Assembly (NCBI RefSeq): GCF_008831285.2
Contig: NC_045146.1
Span: 18,615,289-18,679,288 of the forward strand
Source: Nymphaea colorata
Lineage: Eukaryota > Streptophyta > Magnoliopsida > Nymphaeales > Nymphaeaceae
DNA: 64,000 nucleotides
Reading direction: 5' to 3'
Positions 50,401 to 63,900 of the stretch are shown here, one piece after another. Within the stretch, counting starts at the first letter, position 1. Every line of letters starts with the position of its first letter. Both the position numbers and the translations under genes were made by a program. The notes under the pieces are model-generated. The model saw only the letters and a list, made by a program, of their open reading frames with translations, did no database searches and was not told the origin of the DNA.

Positions 50401-53220
50401 TCAAATTGTTCAACTGGCTGGGCAACCCCAAGTATTAATGAGGCCATGGTTTGCTGATGGAAAGCTTGGCTGTGAAGCATTATTGGGTAAGGATTAAATG
50501 GGTGCATGAGAAAGCCACGTTCTAAGGAAATGGGTTGGGGCTGGGCACGCCTGGTTTCCTCCATAACAGGCGACACTAATGGGACCATAGGACAGCGAGC
50601 TCTGGTTCCCACCTGACGTTGATGCCCACTCCTAAGCAAGACAATCAGATCCGCAGTGTATCGGACCCACCATGTCCGACCTAGTTACGTCGTCGTTGTC
50701 ACCGGGACCTTGCCTTGCCGCCGGTCAAATCTCGAGGCATGGCTTCAAATTAACATCATCATGTAGGATTCTTCGATGACAGCCTAAACCGAGGTTTCGA
50801 GTGTGGTTGAATGACATTAAAAGTGGGTTTTAGTCAAACCCGATCTGGTTTTTATAAACTCATTTTTTTTTTCCGAAAGCCCCTTTCGTGTATTGAATCT
50901 GAAAGATGCGAAATGGATTCCTTTGTCTGACGTTTGCAAGGGAATGTAGAACCCCCTTGCCGCATGGTGTTGCATCATGCGGAACGCTGTGTTCTGCTGT
51001 ACCGGACAAGCTCTAAAACTGTTGTATGGAGGTCCTGGACAATTCTCTGTGAGCAATGGAAACCGTGCTCCATTGGTACCGAACACGCTCTAAATTGCTC
51101 TTACGAAACCTCTGCGGCGTAGCTAGTGGTGGTTTAGTTCTTCCAAACTCACTTGGAGTCCCTCATTTCCATATTTGCCTCGAATTCAAATTTGATTGGC
51201 TTCACTCACATTTTGGGTAAGCGGGAGGCTATGTCCACCGCCCGAGTGAAAGCCACATTTTGGGTTTTTGGGTAAGCGGCAGACAATTCCCTGCTTCGAA
51301 GTGGTGTCTTGGTTATGCTTCAGTTTGCATATCAATGTTTTTTTTTGTAACATAAAAGGGTGATGTCATGAGAGTTTGAAACAAAAATTGGCTGCCTACC
51401 CGACCATTGCACAGACCCGCTTGAGGATAGATTCATTTACATTTATATGCATATATATATATTCATTATTAGATACAAGTGAAAAGGATGAAATTAAAAG
51501 TCAATAAAAAGATAAAATTAGACCTAAATATTAGCTCTGTTTTAGGTTGTAAACTATAGTTAAACATTTGGTTGATTTTGTATCTTTAACGCAGTCATGG
51601 TTTTGAAAACGTATATAGGAAGTAAAAAAGATGGGATGATCATGTACAATATTTGTTCATGAATCTAAAACCGGTATTTTCAGTTACAAACTTATAGTTG
51701 GAAAACTCACCGATTCGACTCGCAAGTAGGCCATATGGTTTGGTCTTGTGGAACTAAAAACTAAAGTTTCTTATTTCATGAATTGCGAAATATATTTCAA
51801 CATGCAATGGTTGTAAAGTGGTTTTGTTCTATCATAAACTTGTGAATGTTCGCTCTTAACAACTTGATTTTGACAAAGATAACAGAGAATAACTGTGCAC
51901 TTAGGCTGTCTTCTCCCTAAGTCATCGTCTTATTACAAGCTTAGTGACTAACTCTACTAAACATACACACATGCACTCACATTACATGTTTAAGTCCTAA
52001 TAAATTTACATACTTCATCTGTTTGTAGTAAAAATGCATTATAAAGACTTCACAACTGAAATCCGAGTCATGGGTTTACTGATTATATGTGTTCTATAAA
52101 CATATGTTTGAAAAATATAAAACATTCAATAAGCAATTATTTACTTTAGAGTAGAGATGAAGAGCCGTATGAGACAAACCTTTCAATTAAAGAAAAATCA
52201 AACATCTCAGCTTAGTGAAGATCCCCTAACGCTTTAGAATATGCTTAATTGTGACCTAAGCTAATCCTAATCCAACTCGCACCATGAAGAACAAGCCCGG
52301 AGGGACAGCTCATTTTTGGCCTCTAGCTCACACCCAACCTGGATTGAGCCCCGGCCCGGCCGGGGACCCACCGGAGACCGGTCGGCACGAATCCCTGAGA
52401 GTTGCACTTCCGTTCGATGAGGACGATCGGACGGTGGGTATGCGGTACAAAGGGGTACAAAAACAAGTACATACAGGACCGGCCGTTTTGTTTGGATGCA
52501 AATCAATTATGTGAGCCTTCCCTATTTACCTACGCTAGAAAGCAAATCTGGACCCCCTCTTAAAGTGAACGATCCAGAATCCATGGTGGGGTTCAAATAT
52601 GGACAAAGTGGTTACGACCGGTCGGTTGATGAACCCCATGTGCTTCTCGTCCCCACGCTAGAGTTACCAAGACAGGCAGTAAAAAGTAAAAACTGAAAAT
52701 GTGAAAAAAAAAATGCAATAATTTGTTTGATTATTCTGGATTTGAAATTCATGTGGATATGAAGTGGTATGCCTTTTTTATTTTTTACTGGTGTTAAAAG
52801 ATTTACGGTTCATCAAACTAAGGATCTTAAGTCAGACTTAAGATTCACATTTAAGATTTTTTTTTTTTTTTTGAGAAAATGACAGATTTACGATCAGAAG
52901 GGAATTGGGTTGTTATTAAATCCACGGTTCTCGAATCCTAGAATCTCAAATCCGAGGCTATCAGATGCCTTCTTATGTTTTCCAAATAAAATAAATCATT
53001 TGGAAAAAAACCCTGATTACCATGACTAATATGAGAAACTAAATTTCTATTTTGAACTTTTGAGTAACGCCATAAATTAATTGCCTTTTCTAGTGTATAG
53101 GTGAATGTAGGATGTAAGAAAGTTTCTAGAAACAAAAAAAGTATATGAATCATTGATGTCTAAAACTTTATAAAACACAATTTATTTACATATTTGCTTT
53201 TCATGAATATAGAGCAAAGT

Positions 53221-53246
53221 TATATATATATATATATATATATATG
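53221..53246. repeat. (TA)n microsatellite
   Basis: A TA run of about 26 bp in the spacer upstream of the HT1-like gene. Confidence 0.9.
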
Positions 53247-55478
53247 GTTGATAAGATTTTGTGTCCATCAACATCTAGGGCTGTGTCTGGGGAGAGTGGA
53301 GGCAACCCCATGTTCTGGTTCTTAAAGAAAGCGAAGCAGCCACCAGGGTGCCACCCCATCTTTGTCTCATTCTCTTTTTCTCACATGGTTGAATTGACCT
53401 TTATGCCCTTCTCCTGACTTTTCTTCTTTTTTTTTTTTCTTTTTTTTGTGAGGGAAAAAGTTTCTTCAATCAATATATATTTTTTGTTTATAAGACCTTC
53501 AAGTAGAAAGAAGTCAAGAATGTCTACAACAGCAAATGGATTAGCATGAATCTCTCTTATCCAAAGTTTATCAATTAAAAAAAAAATATCTATTCTTGGC
53601 ACAGAAAATACCTTTTCATATTTTAATCTAATCTCCTTTGAAAAAAAAAGTTGCGAAAAATAGAGAAGAAGAACTTGCTGGTTCTAGGAATGTGAAGAGT
53701 TTATTAGTTCATTAAGAGTTTGGTTGGTTGAGTTATGAAATACAATAGAAATACAAGGTTTGGTTGTTCCAAATACCATAATCTGCGGCGACAAGAGGTT
53801 GGGTAGAAGTTTCAGCTTTAATCGGGCAGTGGGGTGTCTCCTACTCATCCGAAAATGCAGTATATATAGTTATAGTTGAATGCAAATCCAGAATCTCAAT
53901 CCACAAGCATGGACCAATTGAAAGTTCTTGGATTTCAAGAGATTTTACCTTGAAATTTTATTTATTGAGCCATAAAAATGATAAAAGAAGCAAAACCAAC
54001 ATGGCCAAATCTCCTAATTTAATATAAGAATGAGCATTAATTTCATTAATTTTTTTTCTTTTGTTTATATCATTAAACTTTGAAGTTTTTTTTTTTTTCC
54101 TTTTCAAGCTTTTCATACATTTCTTTTCAGTAGCCACATGTGACCTACTAATAGGTAGGTAGGTACCCCCATTTATTGAGATTTTTCTATCTTCCTCCCT
54201 TTCCAAGGAAAGCAGGTAGGAGCAATCACATGCTCTCAAATTCTTATCACAGGAAAAGAAGGTTAACAGTTCAGTATCAGGTGCATCTCTTGACATGATT
54301 GGTCAACTAATATTGGTTCAAAAACCAAAGAGATCAAGAGTTCAATACTCAAAAGATGCATTTTTGTATAACATTATCTTAACAAATTGGGCGCTCAAAA
54401 ATGACATTATAATAAAATTGATCAAATTTATTTTGTTGGATTAGCGGCTGGTAGGCGGTTAGTCATTGATTTAAATCTTGATGCCGCAGCCATTCGTAAA
54501 AGCAAACACATGTTAGGATCCGAGGCACGGGAATAACATTGATGTTTTCATGTCTCGCGCCATCGGTTAATAGTAGCTTCCCCGAAGTAAATTTTTTTTT
54601 TAAAAGAAACATGTTTAAGAAGTGGACATGATTAGTTTGATAATCAATCTCAATAAATGTAAGCAACAATCTACAAGTTCACGAATAGAATGTCCACAAA
54701 AATATTGGCAACATGAAGTTAAACATGTTTATCACTTAGAATGTGCCAAGTATATGCTTGTCATATACCTTCACTGATTCATAGAGAATTGTGTTACTTT
54801 TCTCCAAGGGATATCAGTTGATCTCGTACTACCATTTTCAATATTGATAGGTTTATGAAAAGTACATCATGTTTAAGTTTTGCAATTTGAATTGTAAACT
54901 TTAAATTGCTTCTTTTGGTGAAATTGTATAAGTATGCTTAGAAAGTAAAGAAAGGAAGAATGTTATATTTGTCTAATGACATTTGCTTATTTTATTAAAC
55001 TTATTGCTAAACATAGTTAAGATGTCAACTTGATGAGCTTGTGACGATTGCAAGCATCCCAAGTATCAATTGACGGATCAAACATAAAAATAAGAATCTT
55101 TTCTTCTCTTAATTTTTTCTTGATAAAAACTTGAAAACAATATTTCAAATAAAAAAAAAGTAGTTGTAGCGGGCACTGTAAGGGTATTTTAATAATTTTA
55201 TATCTGCCATTCAAAAAATCAGGGACATTACCGTACGTACTGTAACTCCTTGCAGACGCATGTCGCCGTCTGTCGCGAGTGATGACAAACCCCAAGGACT
55301 CATTACTTATCACATTTCGGTTTTCTTTGTTTGCTAAATTTTTTATCCAATCAAGATTGCTAAGCAACTGCTTGTTGATTAAACTGCAATTCTATTTCTT
55401 TTTTTTTTTGGTTCGAAATCTCGAAAATCTATCTGCGAGTTAACTTGCATAACGCTCTCTCCCTCTTTCTCCCTTCCC

Positions 55479-55487
55479 TATATATAA
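55479..55487 (+). promoter_or_regulatory. Probable TATA box of the HT1-like kinase gene
   Basis: TATATATAA follows a pyrimidine-rich stretch (CTCTCTCCCTCTTTCTCCC), a common plant core-promoter layout. It would start transcription near 55,510, leaving a leader of about 900 nt before the start codon at 56,406, unless a leader intron is removed. Confidence 0.5.
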
Positions 55488-55909
55488 TCCTGGAATTTCC
55501 GGATCCTCTGAAGGAGAGTGTCCTTAGTTGTGTGTTTGTCCTGCATTTTTTTGGGGTTTCAGTGGAGAGAGTGGAAAGTGGGATCTGCCATTTCCTAGAA
55601 AGAGAAAGAGATCTTGGTATCGTCGGATTTAGTTCGTGCTGCTTGGTTTGATTGCGGTAAAGGGTAGCTCCGGTCGATGGGATCCGGGAATGGAAGGTTT
55701 GAAATGGGGACGCGCGCTGTTTAGGTCTGGGGGGTTTTTGAGTCTTGATGAGGAAAGGTTGGCCGCCAAATGTGAATATCTGTTTGGCTCCGGGAGTTTT
55801 TGATCTTGCTTGCACGGAGCGAACTTGGTTTGTGGAAGTTGGGATCTTCCTTGCATTTGGGAGTTCCTTCACATCTTGGAGTTTGAGAAATAGGTTCTAG
55901 GTTCTGGGT

Positions 55910-56029
55910 ATGCTGGAGGGAGAAGAGCTGGTTTTATTCGGGGAAAAGAGTGAACAGAAGTTAATCTCAGCAATCGTTCCTGACAAAGTTGGATTTGCGA
56001 CCACAATCGACTTGCATTGGATGTCTTAG
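55910..56029 (+). other. Upstream ORF, 39 codons, in the leader of the HT1-like kinase
   Basis: ATG at 55,910 opens a frame to TAG at 56,027-56,029, about 380 nt before the main start. A shorter upstream frame begins at 55,676. Whether either is in the mature mRNA depends on the transcription start and on leader splicing, neither of which I can determine. Confidence 0.35.
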
Positions 56030-56405
56030 CTCTTGGATCCTGGGATTCTCAAGAAAGTCCTGGAAATCATCTCCGTGATCTGACTCTTCAGTTTGGAAGT
56101 TCAGATATTTGTCATTTTTAGGGAAAAATTTTGAGGTTTGAGTTTTTTAAATTTACTTCATAGACCTCGTGTTCGAGAAGAAGACAGGAACTTTAAGCAA
56201 TTATCTGGTAGAGAGTTTTTTTTTCCTCTTTATTTTTGGTATAGATCGTGGATCTACTGGGACTTTTGAGTTCTCAGAGTTTCCTAGTCGAAGATAACTT
56301 GTACTTCTTGGTACTGTGTCAGTCTTCATTCGTCGGTTGAGCAGAGAAAGTACAGAACCTGCATTGCTTATAAGCCTTTTCAGGATTGACGAATATCCGG
56401 AAGCA

Positions 56406-59140
56406 ATGAAGAAGCTACTATCACTGAAGAGGAATTCATTCAATTCTAGGACCGTTGGAGGATATACGGAGGACAAGAGGGTGATCTCGTGGTCTAAATA
56501 TCTGGTCTCTTCCGGCGGAGCGATCAAGGAAGAAGGGGAGGAGAACTGGAGCGCAGATATGTCCCAGTTGCTGGTAGGAAGCAGGTTTGCTTCGGGACGT
56601 CACAGTAGAATATACCATGGGATCTACAGGGAGAAGGAGGTCGCAGTCAAAATCGTAAGTCTCCCTGAGGAAGACGATGCATTGGCGGCGCTCGTTGAGA
56701 AACAGTTCAATTCAGAAGTTTCCCTCCTTTTTGGCCTCAAGCATCCTAACATCATCTCGGTAAGTATTTCCCACACCACGAAATATATAAATTCAGAGAT
56801 TGGATTTCTGTAACTCGTAATTTACTGTGTGTCTTTTTCAAGACCCATGCTACTGAAAGTTTTTTAAGAGTCTATTCCATGTAATTTATTATAGTATACC
56901 TGGGTTGGCTGCACCAGAAGCACGCATGCACGGCTCATACTTGATGTGGATATATGGTTATCAGAGATTTATGTTACATGTCATAGTTTCTGATATCACA
57001 TAGATCTGTGGGTGTTCCATTTGTTGTTTACCATCATTTACCATCCTGAAATGCAATTTACTGAATTCTAAATATTCTGGTTTACGTGGTGTAGTTTGTT
57101 GCAGCTTGCAAGAAACCCCCTATATTCTGCATTATCACTGAGTATATGTCAGGGGGGTCATTGAGGAAGTACCTGCATCAACAGGAGCCTCATTCTCTCC
57201 CCATGAAGCTGGTTCTCAGGTTGGCCCTTGATATAGCTCGTGGAATGCATTATCTTCATTCTAGAGGCATACTTCATAGGGATCTCAAATCGGAAAACCT
57301 ACTTCTTGGGGACAATATGTGTGTGAAAGTGGCAGATTTCGGCATCTCATGCTTAGAATCTCAGTGTGATGATGTCAAGGGTTTCATGGGGACTTATCGT
57401 TGGATGGCACCAGAAATGATCAAGGAAAGACAACATACCAAAAAGGTTGATGTTTACAGTTTTGGGATCGTCTTCTGGGAGATTCTAACAGCGTTGATAC
57501 CATTTCAAGATATGACGGCTGAACAAGCTGCATATGCAGTATCCCAGAAGGTATAATTATGTTGATATCAGTTTCTTCTAGCTCTATCTCTTGGCAATCA
57601 TGTGAATTTTCATAAGTGCCAATTATTTCCTGTACTTTTCAGTAATTTATTCTGGTTATTCAAAGAAAGAAAAGAAAAACAATTTTGACTGATTGAGTGT
57701 GGTGTTGATCCGTTTCCAGTTTGAATCATACCTTGTGTCATGCAAAAATGATCAACAATTGCCTTGATTATAACTGCATTTTCTGATTCACATATATTTT
57801 AATTTTTAACAACATAATATTTTGTATGTTCACATGTATCTAAGGTGTGTCTCAATGAGTGTTTGGCATTTAATTTCAGGGTGTGGCGTCTAGCCGCTGG
57901 GTTCGTTTTTTTCTCAAATGACAATGAAATCTAACTCTGACTCCTTGAGTTGCATTAAAATTTATCGCCAAGCAAACTATATTGATATGGATCTGATTGG
58001 CAAGCTCTGGCATTGAGTCCTTTTTTTGTCACTTTCTTCAGTCATGTGATGTTGCGAACTGCTTATCTGCTGTCCTTCTATAATCTTTTTCTCATTTGAT
58101 GGTCATGTTGATAGGTATCTTGTCAGTAATTTGTAATATATAATCATGTGAATTTCATTTAGACCAGCTAATTAAATGTTTAAGATGGAGAAATTTCTTA
58201 TGTTTTCTGAAATAATGTGATTGGAAGGTCCTTGTGGATTATGTTGAAGAAGATGCATCATGTAAATATGTTTCTTATGTGTGGAGGATGCAGGTCCTTC
58301 TTCTTCATACTAAATTGGTGATTTCAGTAACATTGCCTGCTGCATCCACTAAAGCATTCTGTTAGATGAACCTGCATATTATAGCCTTGTGAGGCTCTTC
58401 AAATTTCCTTTTGTGTTGTATAATGTGAACACATTTTTTTTCCTACTTACAGTGACATGTTTTTTTTTCTTATTTTCTGTGGGAGTTTGTGATTTATGAA
58501 ATTTACAAATGAACCTCATACGACAAGATATAACATATGATAGTCTCAATTTTTAATGCACGTATCCAAAAGACACATACTAGAAATATGAATGGAGGCA
58601 ACTACTTGGCTGCATACTTAATCCTTTTTTTGTTGGTCTATCCATGCATGCCTGCATAGGCACATGCAGCTGCCCATGTGCAATTTTCTTTTCTTACGCA
58701 ATTGCCATTACAGCTGTACAATATGAAAACGCATGAATTTATTGATGGGCTCCACTTTTTAAGTTATGATAAAGAAATCAATTCCTGTTGTTTGCCTGTT
58801 TGGTGTTTGATCAGCTCTATATCTTTAAGTTTGTCCTTGCTAACGTTGTATAACCAGTACTTTGTCTGTGTATATATGTGTGTCTTTTGTTGAAATAGTT
58901 TTAGGCGCTCAGAAAAATTTGCGTCAAGTATTTCATGATCTAAAGAACATGCATTATATTAACTCATTTTTGTGAAAAAAATTTGAATTTTTTGTTGCGC
59001 AATTTTAGTACAATTTGAATGGTTGATGTTTCACCTCCTAAACAAATATGTATTGGTTGATTGAACTAATGTAATGTGTACTTTCTACTAGTATTCAAAG
59101 GCTCAAAGCTGTGTTCATTTTTTGTGAAATTGTAAGAAGT

Positions 59141-59188
<48 letters not shown>

Positions 59189-60341
59189 GATTAAAAGAAT
59201 GTGACACTGGAAAGCTGATCACCCAAGCCGCAAAGGATAAGTGATCAGGTAGGTACTTCTGCCAGTTCGAGTAGCAAATGAAGGACTTTCTCACTTCGTA
59301 GAATAACCAAAATTAAGATTTTATAATTATTTCGTGCATTTTTATTGGTATCGATTTGAAATAGCTTTTAGAATTCCAACGTAAACAGAAAAATAGAAAC
59401 ATGCACCAAATATCATGAGATTCTCTCATTAGTTTCTATGTTTCAGTAGTCTCGCCTGGCTCCGAAACACTTATTGCAGGCTCACAAACACCAGAAAGGT
59501 AGTTTAGCATTCTTCTTGGAGCATATAATTAAGCATCTATAACCTAAAGGTGTTCAAAAGTGTTCTATCATGTTAGTCTAATGTCATCAAGCAATGAAAA
59601 AAATGTAGAAGGCCTAGATGTTATAATAATTTTTTCCCATGAAAAACAAAAGGTTTTTATGCTCACTTGGGTAGATAACTTAAACCAAGTGCTAGACTTG
59701 CAGCTAGGGGGGGTGTAGATGGCATAGGCAGTAGCTTTGAATAGATAGTTCAGAAACTTCTCTAGGCATAATGAAGTCAGTGATTTTTCTTTTTCTCTCT
59801 TTTTTTTTTTGGTCACTCTGATCTGTATGACAGGGTACATCCATTGGCATTATTTGTCTGTTCGTGCAAAGAAAATGATATGCTTATGCAGGCTTTGCCC
59901 TGTATTGTCAATGCACCACATTCCTTAACAAGCACAGAAATGAGAAAAGTCAAGTAAAAAAAAAAAAAAGAAGAAGCTGTATGTGTATATGCTTATAGAA
60001 AGTATGACTTCTGTATTTTTTTCATTTCTAAATTTCTAATATCTTCAGCTTCCAGCTTAATTCTTAAGTTAACAATTTTAAAATGATTGCAGAATGCTCG
60101 GCCACCTATACCTGCCACTTGCCCTGCAGCAATTTCTAGCCTCATCAACCATTGCTGGGCAAGCAACCCAGATAAGCGTCCACAATTTGATGAAATTGTT
60201 CCAATTCTTGAAGATTACGTTGAAAGTCTTGAGCAAGATCCATCATTTTTCTTATCCTATAAGCCCGCTGATTATAACAAAATTTTTAGCTGCTTTCCCA
60301 GGCGCATGGTGACACGAAGAGCCACATCTTTACAAGCCTAA
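56406..60341 (+). CDS. Raf-like protein kinase, HT1-like (group C), complete
   Basis: Serine/threonine kinase of the plant Raf-like MAPKKK group that includes HT1, the guard-cell CO2 regulator. Three coding exons join in phase: 56406-56759, 57095-57550, 60093-60341; 352 residues (Arabidopsis HT1 has 390). The N-terminal 48 residues are basic and Ser-rich. Catalytic features: the plant-Raf loop RFASGRHSRIYHG (60-72), VAVK Lys82, alpha-C Glu104, HRD at 179-181 with Lys183 and Asn186, DFG at 199-201, and GTYRWMAPE ending at Glu225. All look intact, so it should be active. It has a short C-terminal tail ending near CFPRRMVTRRATSLQA. The start is the first in-frame ATG; the frame is open upstream to 56,316 without another ATG. 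Intron 2 is 2.5 kb and holds a (TA)n run. Closeness to HT1 rather than to sister group C kinases is inferred from wording such as ENWSADMSQL and FVAACKKPP. Confidence 0.95.
59143..59184. repeat. (TA)n microsatellite in kinase intron 2
   Basis: An uninterrupted TA run of about 42 bp inside the 2.5-kb second intron. Confidence 0.93.
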
Positions 60342-61948
60342 CACCTTTTAAGTGCCATACACCAGTCTCGGTTCCACTATTCATTGGTAATGTCTTGTTT
60401 TATTGGTAGAAAGTATTGCAGAAGACGCGAATGTGTTGCACGCTCCTGCATTTACAAGGAGTCAAGCAATGGAAGTGTCTTGCACTCTGAAGAAAGAGTG
60501 CAAGATTTGACACTTCAGTAGTCAAATAATGTGATTCTGCTTCTGTATGAGTTGCATACTGAGCTTGATATGTAAGTGCTTGTATTCTATCTTGGAGATT
60601 AAAAATGTATCAGTGGATGCGCGTAGAACCATTTCTGTTTCTGCTGGCTGCCTTCTGTTCCATTTCTGTGTGCACACAAGAGTCAAGTAATATGGATGAA
60701 GCTTCGCTTTTCTTATTCTCTTAACTTCTACTCTCCACTAAAAATTATTCTCGCATTTTACTCTTATTCTACAGCCCTATGTGCGTTCTTATGGATGTTC
60801 ATATGTGTCGATGTGTGATGATATTTCTGAATATTGATACCACATAACTATTGGCTTCCACTTGGACCTTCTTTACCATAATGATGTCGACATCTGTATG
60901 CATTTAAGAGCTCGAAGGATCCAGCAAATGAAAAATTGGAGAGATGGTGCATTGTTATGTGATGAGCATTTTTGGCGTTTTAGGAACTTCTGGAGTGCTA
61001 CAGTGTCAGCAGTGGGATCTCCATAACATTACTGATTAAAGCTTGATAGGGGGAAGCCTTTCATTTAGTAATACTGCTTTTAACTTATTTTGAAAATGAT
61101 ATCAACTCTGTACCAGTTCCTTATGAGCTTGAGCATTTTCTAGAAGCATTAACGTCATTAAATACGTGACACATGGCATTGAAATGAAAAATTTGCAAAA
61201 TAAAGAGGTATTTTACTAACATATATTATTAGAGGACACTACTTGTAACTTGAATCCATCTTCGTATCCCAAGATTTCCATCTTCCTCATTAATCAACTA
61301 AACACAGTGCATGGTTGAGAGCAGCAAATAAGCAGAATGTTCAACCATTCACGTTTTTTCCAGAATACCTAAAGACTCACCATGCAAAACTCGGATTAAT
61401 AATACTTGTTCCAGAGGCTAGTGAGAAGAGCCACTCCATATGCCGATTTTCCTCTTAATTAGATAGACAGATATCTAGTTCCTACCAGTGCCTATTTATG
61501 ACTATCTCTTTTGTCAACTCCCGAATGTATAGGGAGTTGATGCCTATCAAGAAACTAATAGGGCATCCCAGCCTGTTCCCATCTCTAATGCCCCTTTGAC
61601 TCCAAACTCCACCTGAAGCACATCTCCCAGGTTCCCTTTTTGGCCGCAAGTGGTTCTGCCGCAGTTATTAGCCGGCGTAAAATGGAGACAGGAAGCGAGG
61701 AGTGAAGTGGTAGCAGTAAACTAATACTTGAATAATGTAGCATTAACAAAATTGATAGGATTTAAGAAACATGTGAAGGGATAAGCTAGGCAATGTCCTT
61801 GTAACCATAGGCTGTAGTCATTCTAGAGCCTCATTGAACCTTGTTTTCAGGAGTTCCATCTGCAGGATAAAGGGCCATGATCTGTACCTGTAGTAAGATT
61901 GTCAAGGGGATGCAAGTTTTTACCAAAAAAACATCGAAAGTCCCAACT

Positions 61949-61986
<38 letters not shown>

Positions 61987-63600
61987 CATCCACCTGGTTA
62001 GAAGAGTTGAGGTTCAGAAGTTCGAGTTAAAGAGGGTAAAGAGTTCAATAGTTGAGGTGCATCTATTGGCATAATCTGGTAGTAGTCTGCTGCATCTCAT
62101 CTTGTCTTCAATGAAAATGAAAACGAGAACTTTTCCTCCATAAACTTCCTGAGTTGCCAGAGTGCAATACGTCAACCAAACAGTCTACTCTTTTGGATCT
62201 TTCAAATGAGTTTATTTTTCTTTTCACGTGTTTCTGTGATCAATTTCTCCTCACAAACACTGGTCAATATATACAAATAGGTTCTCATACCCACGTAATA
62301 TGGGTTAGGTGCTGGAATCCGACCAACTGTCGTTTGGTTGAGATGGTAGGTAGGTTAGGATGCCTGGTTGGACAGGTGCAGGAGCTGAAGGTGCCTGATG
62401 TAGTTGGAACTTTTAAAAAATCAACAGCAGTGCTTTTCTGGCTCATAACATAAGATTCATGCATTAAAAAAGAAAAAGATACATGGATTCCAAGAATATT
62501 TGTAAGTTCCAAGCCTGATGATGCATCCATGCAATTAGCTGGTGAAAATGCAAGCATAATATATAGTTTTTCTTTCTTTCGGTTGGTCAAGTTCAACTAA
62601 TCAAATGGCCGTGTCACTAAGATGATGACAGCTTTAAAATGCATATTGCTATTTTAAAAAGGCTGCTTCTGTTTCCTCAACTCAAATTTATATCTAGAGA
62701 TTCCGCACGTAAGAAACCTACCGAATAGATTCTTCCAAAGGATATGAGACCAAAAGTATCGATTAGAGCATCTGGGTGTTCTTGTTTTTGAGTAGGAGAA
62801 ATGAAAGGGATACAGTGGAGTTTGGTAGCAAGAGTAGTTTGAACAGTAAATGTCACCCACTAGATATTCTTTGCGGATTTATTCAAGAACCAAGAGTGTT
62901 CACGATGAGGATGCTAAAGGCTTACAGAGAGGGGACCCATCGTCATCTATTTCGCTTTTCCTCAAGTTCAGACTCATTGAAATCTCATTCTTGTGCCTTA
63001 TTTGAAGGAAATCCAAATGCCCAAATAGATTCACCAATGCTCGATCTTTATGAACTGCATTACATCATATCTCTTCAACCAAAAGAGTATGATTTTCCGT
63101 TTTATACCCGTTTTTTATGTAACTGAAGCAGGAAATTATAGACACGTACCGATCATATTCTTGTATTTGAAACACGATTGTTTATAATGTGAACCGTCAT
63201 AAAGTCCAATTTAACTGAAAAGAGATTGTGTTTTTAATTACCATTAAAAGAGAATAATCTAAGCTTCAACCATCTTGAAGCCTTTCAAAAACAATACCAT
63301 AAGAAAGTTCAAACTACAAAAAGTGTTGGAATTTGAGTTCAGATCTTCAACTTGGCACTATGATGCCATCGCCCCACTCTTGCCCCTTGTTCACCATTAA
63401 AAGACTTAAAAAAGTTGAAGTCAATAGGTGATGCGGAAGCAGTAGGCATTGGGGTTTAGAGAACTGGCATGAAGCAAGAGGCGAATCGGAAGAAAAGAAG
63501 TGAATTAGAGCGAGAGAGAGGGGAACAGGGGTTTCCTGTCCAGTGTAGACCAGCGAATATGTAATATTAAACGGGTATTTCTTTTGAAGGTCGCCCACTT
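60342..63600. other. Downstream spacer of the HT1-like gene
   Basis: Contains the kinase 3' untranslated region. A (CT)n microsatellite is at about 61,948-61,986. A 116-codon plus-strand frame at 62,776-63,126 has fairly protein-like composition but no domain I recognise and no clear splice partners. No gene is called. Confidence 0.6.
61948..61986. repeat. (CT)n microsatellite
   Basis: A CT run of about 38 bp with one TTT interruption, in spacer DNA downstream of the kinase gene. Confidence 0.9.
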
Positions 63601-63900
63601 GGCATACGATTCTCATTCTAGGTATCTAAAATAATGGCGTCTGATTGAGTTGGAAGGACGTACAATTTGGAGGTCTGGCATTCTCCTTTCCTCCATGGCT
63701 GCCATAGAGAGAGAAAAGAGAGATTCCTCTCATCCACGAGTTTGTCGTCACAGCAAAACTGCTGGCTGCTCCGGCGACAGCCCCTCCTTTTCCACTCAGG
63801 CAAACAACAAAAAGAAGCTCCAATCAATCACTGGTTCCACTCCCACAGCTGCCTCGTGAAACTGCGCCTGATTCCTTTTTTTCTTTCCTTCCTTGTACTA
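63600..63900 (-). other. GC-richer patch with a possible first exon of a minus-strand gene
   Basis: On the minus strand ATGGCAGCCATGGAGG (start near 63,701) sits in a good plant initiation context after a CT-rich leader, and a possible donor (GTACGT) follows about 14 codons later. No matching downstream exon was found in the neighbouring minus-strand sequence, so this is only a candidate. Confidence 0.2.

Larger units (their letters stand above)
42804..55478. other. Large gene-poor spacer between the REX4-like and HT1-like genes
   Basis: About 12.7 kb with no exon I can support. It holds the presumed promoter of the REX4-like gene (right of 42,804), two MITE-like elements (45.3 and 49.2 kb), sequence resembling the plant repeat beginning GGGGCTCAGCTAGAATTTTT (44.74 and 45.0 kb), a short open frame of unknown origin at 45,989-46,216, a homopyrimidine tract at 47.4 kb, several (TA)n and (GA)n runs, a (TA)n-bounded repeat at 50.0-50.4 kb, and a GC-rich patch near 52.3-52.5 kb that looks like neither an exon nor a known repeat. 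Confidence 0.65.

Noticed and set aside
62776..63126. 116-codon plus-strand frame with fairly protein-like wording
   Set aside because: I considered an organellar DNA insertion or a missed exon, but could not match it to any plastid or nuclear gene I know, so I left it uncalled.
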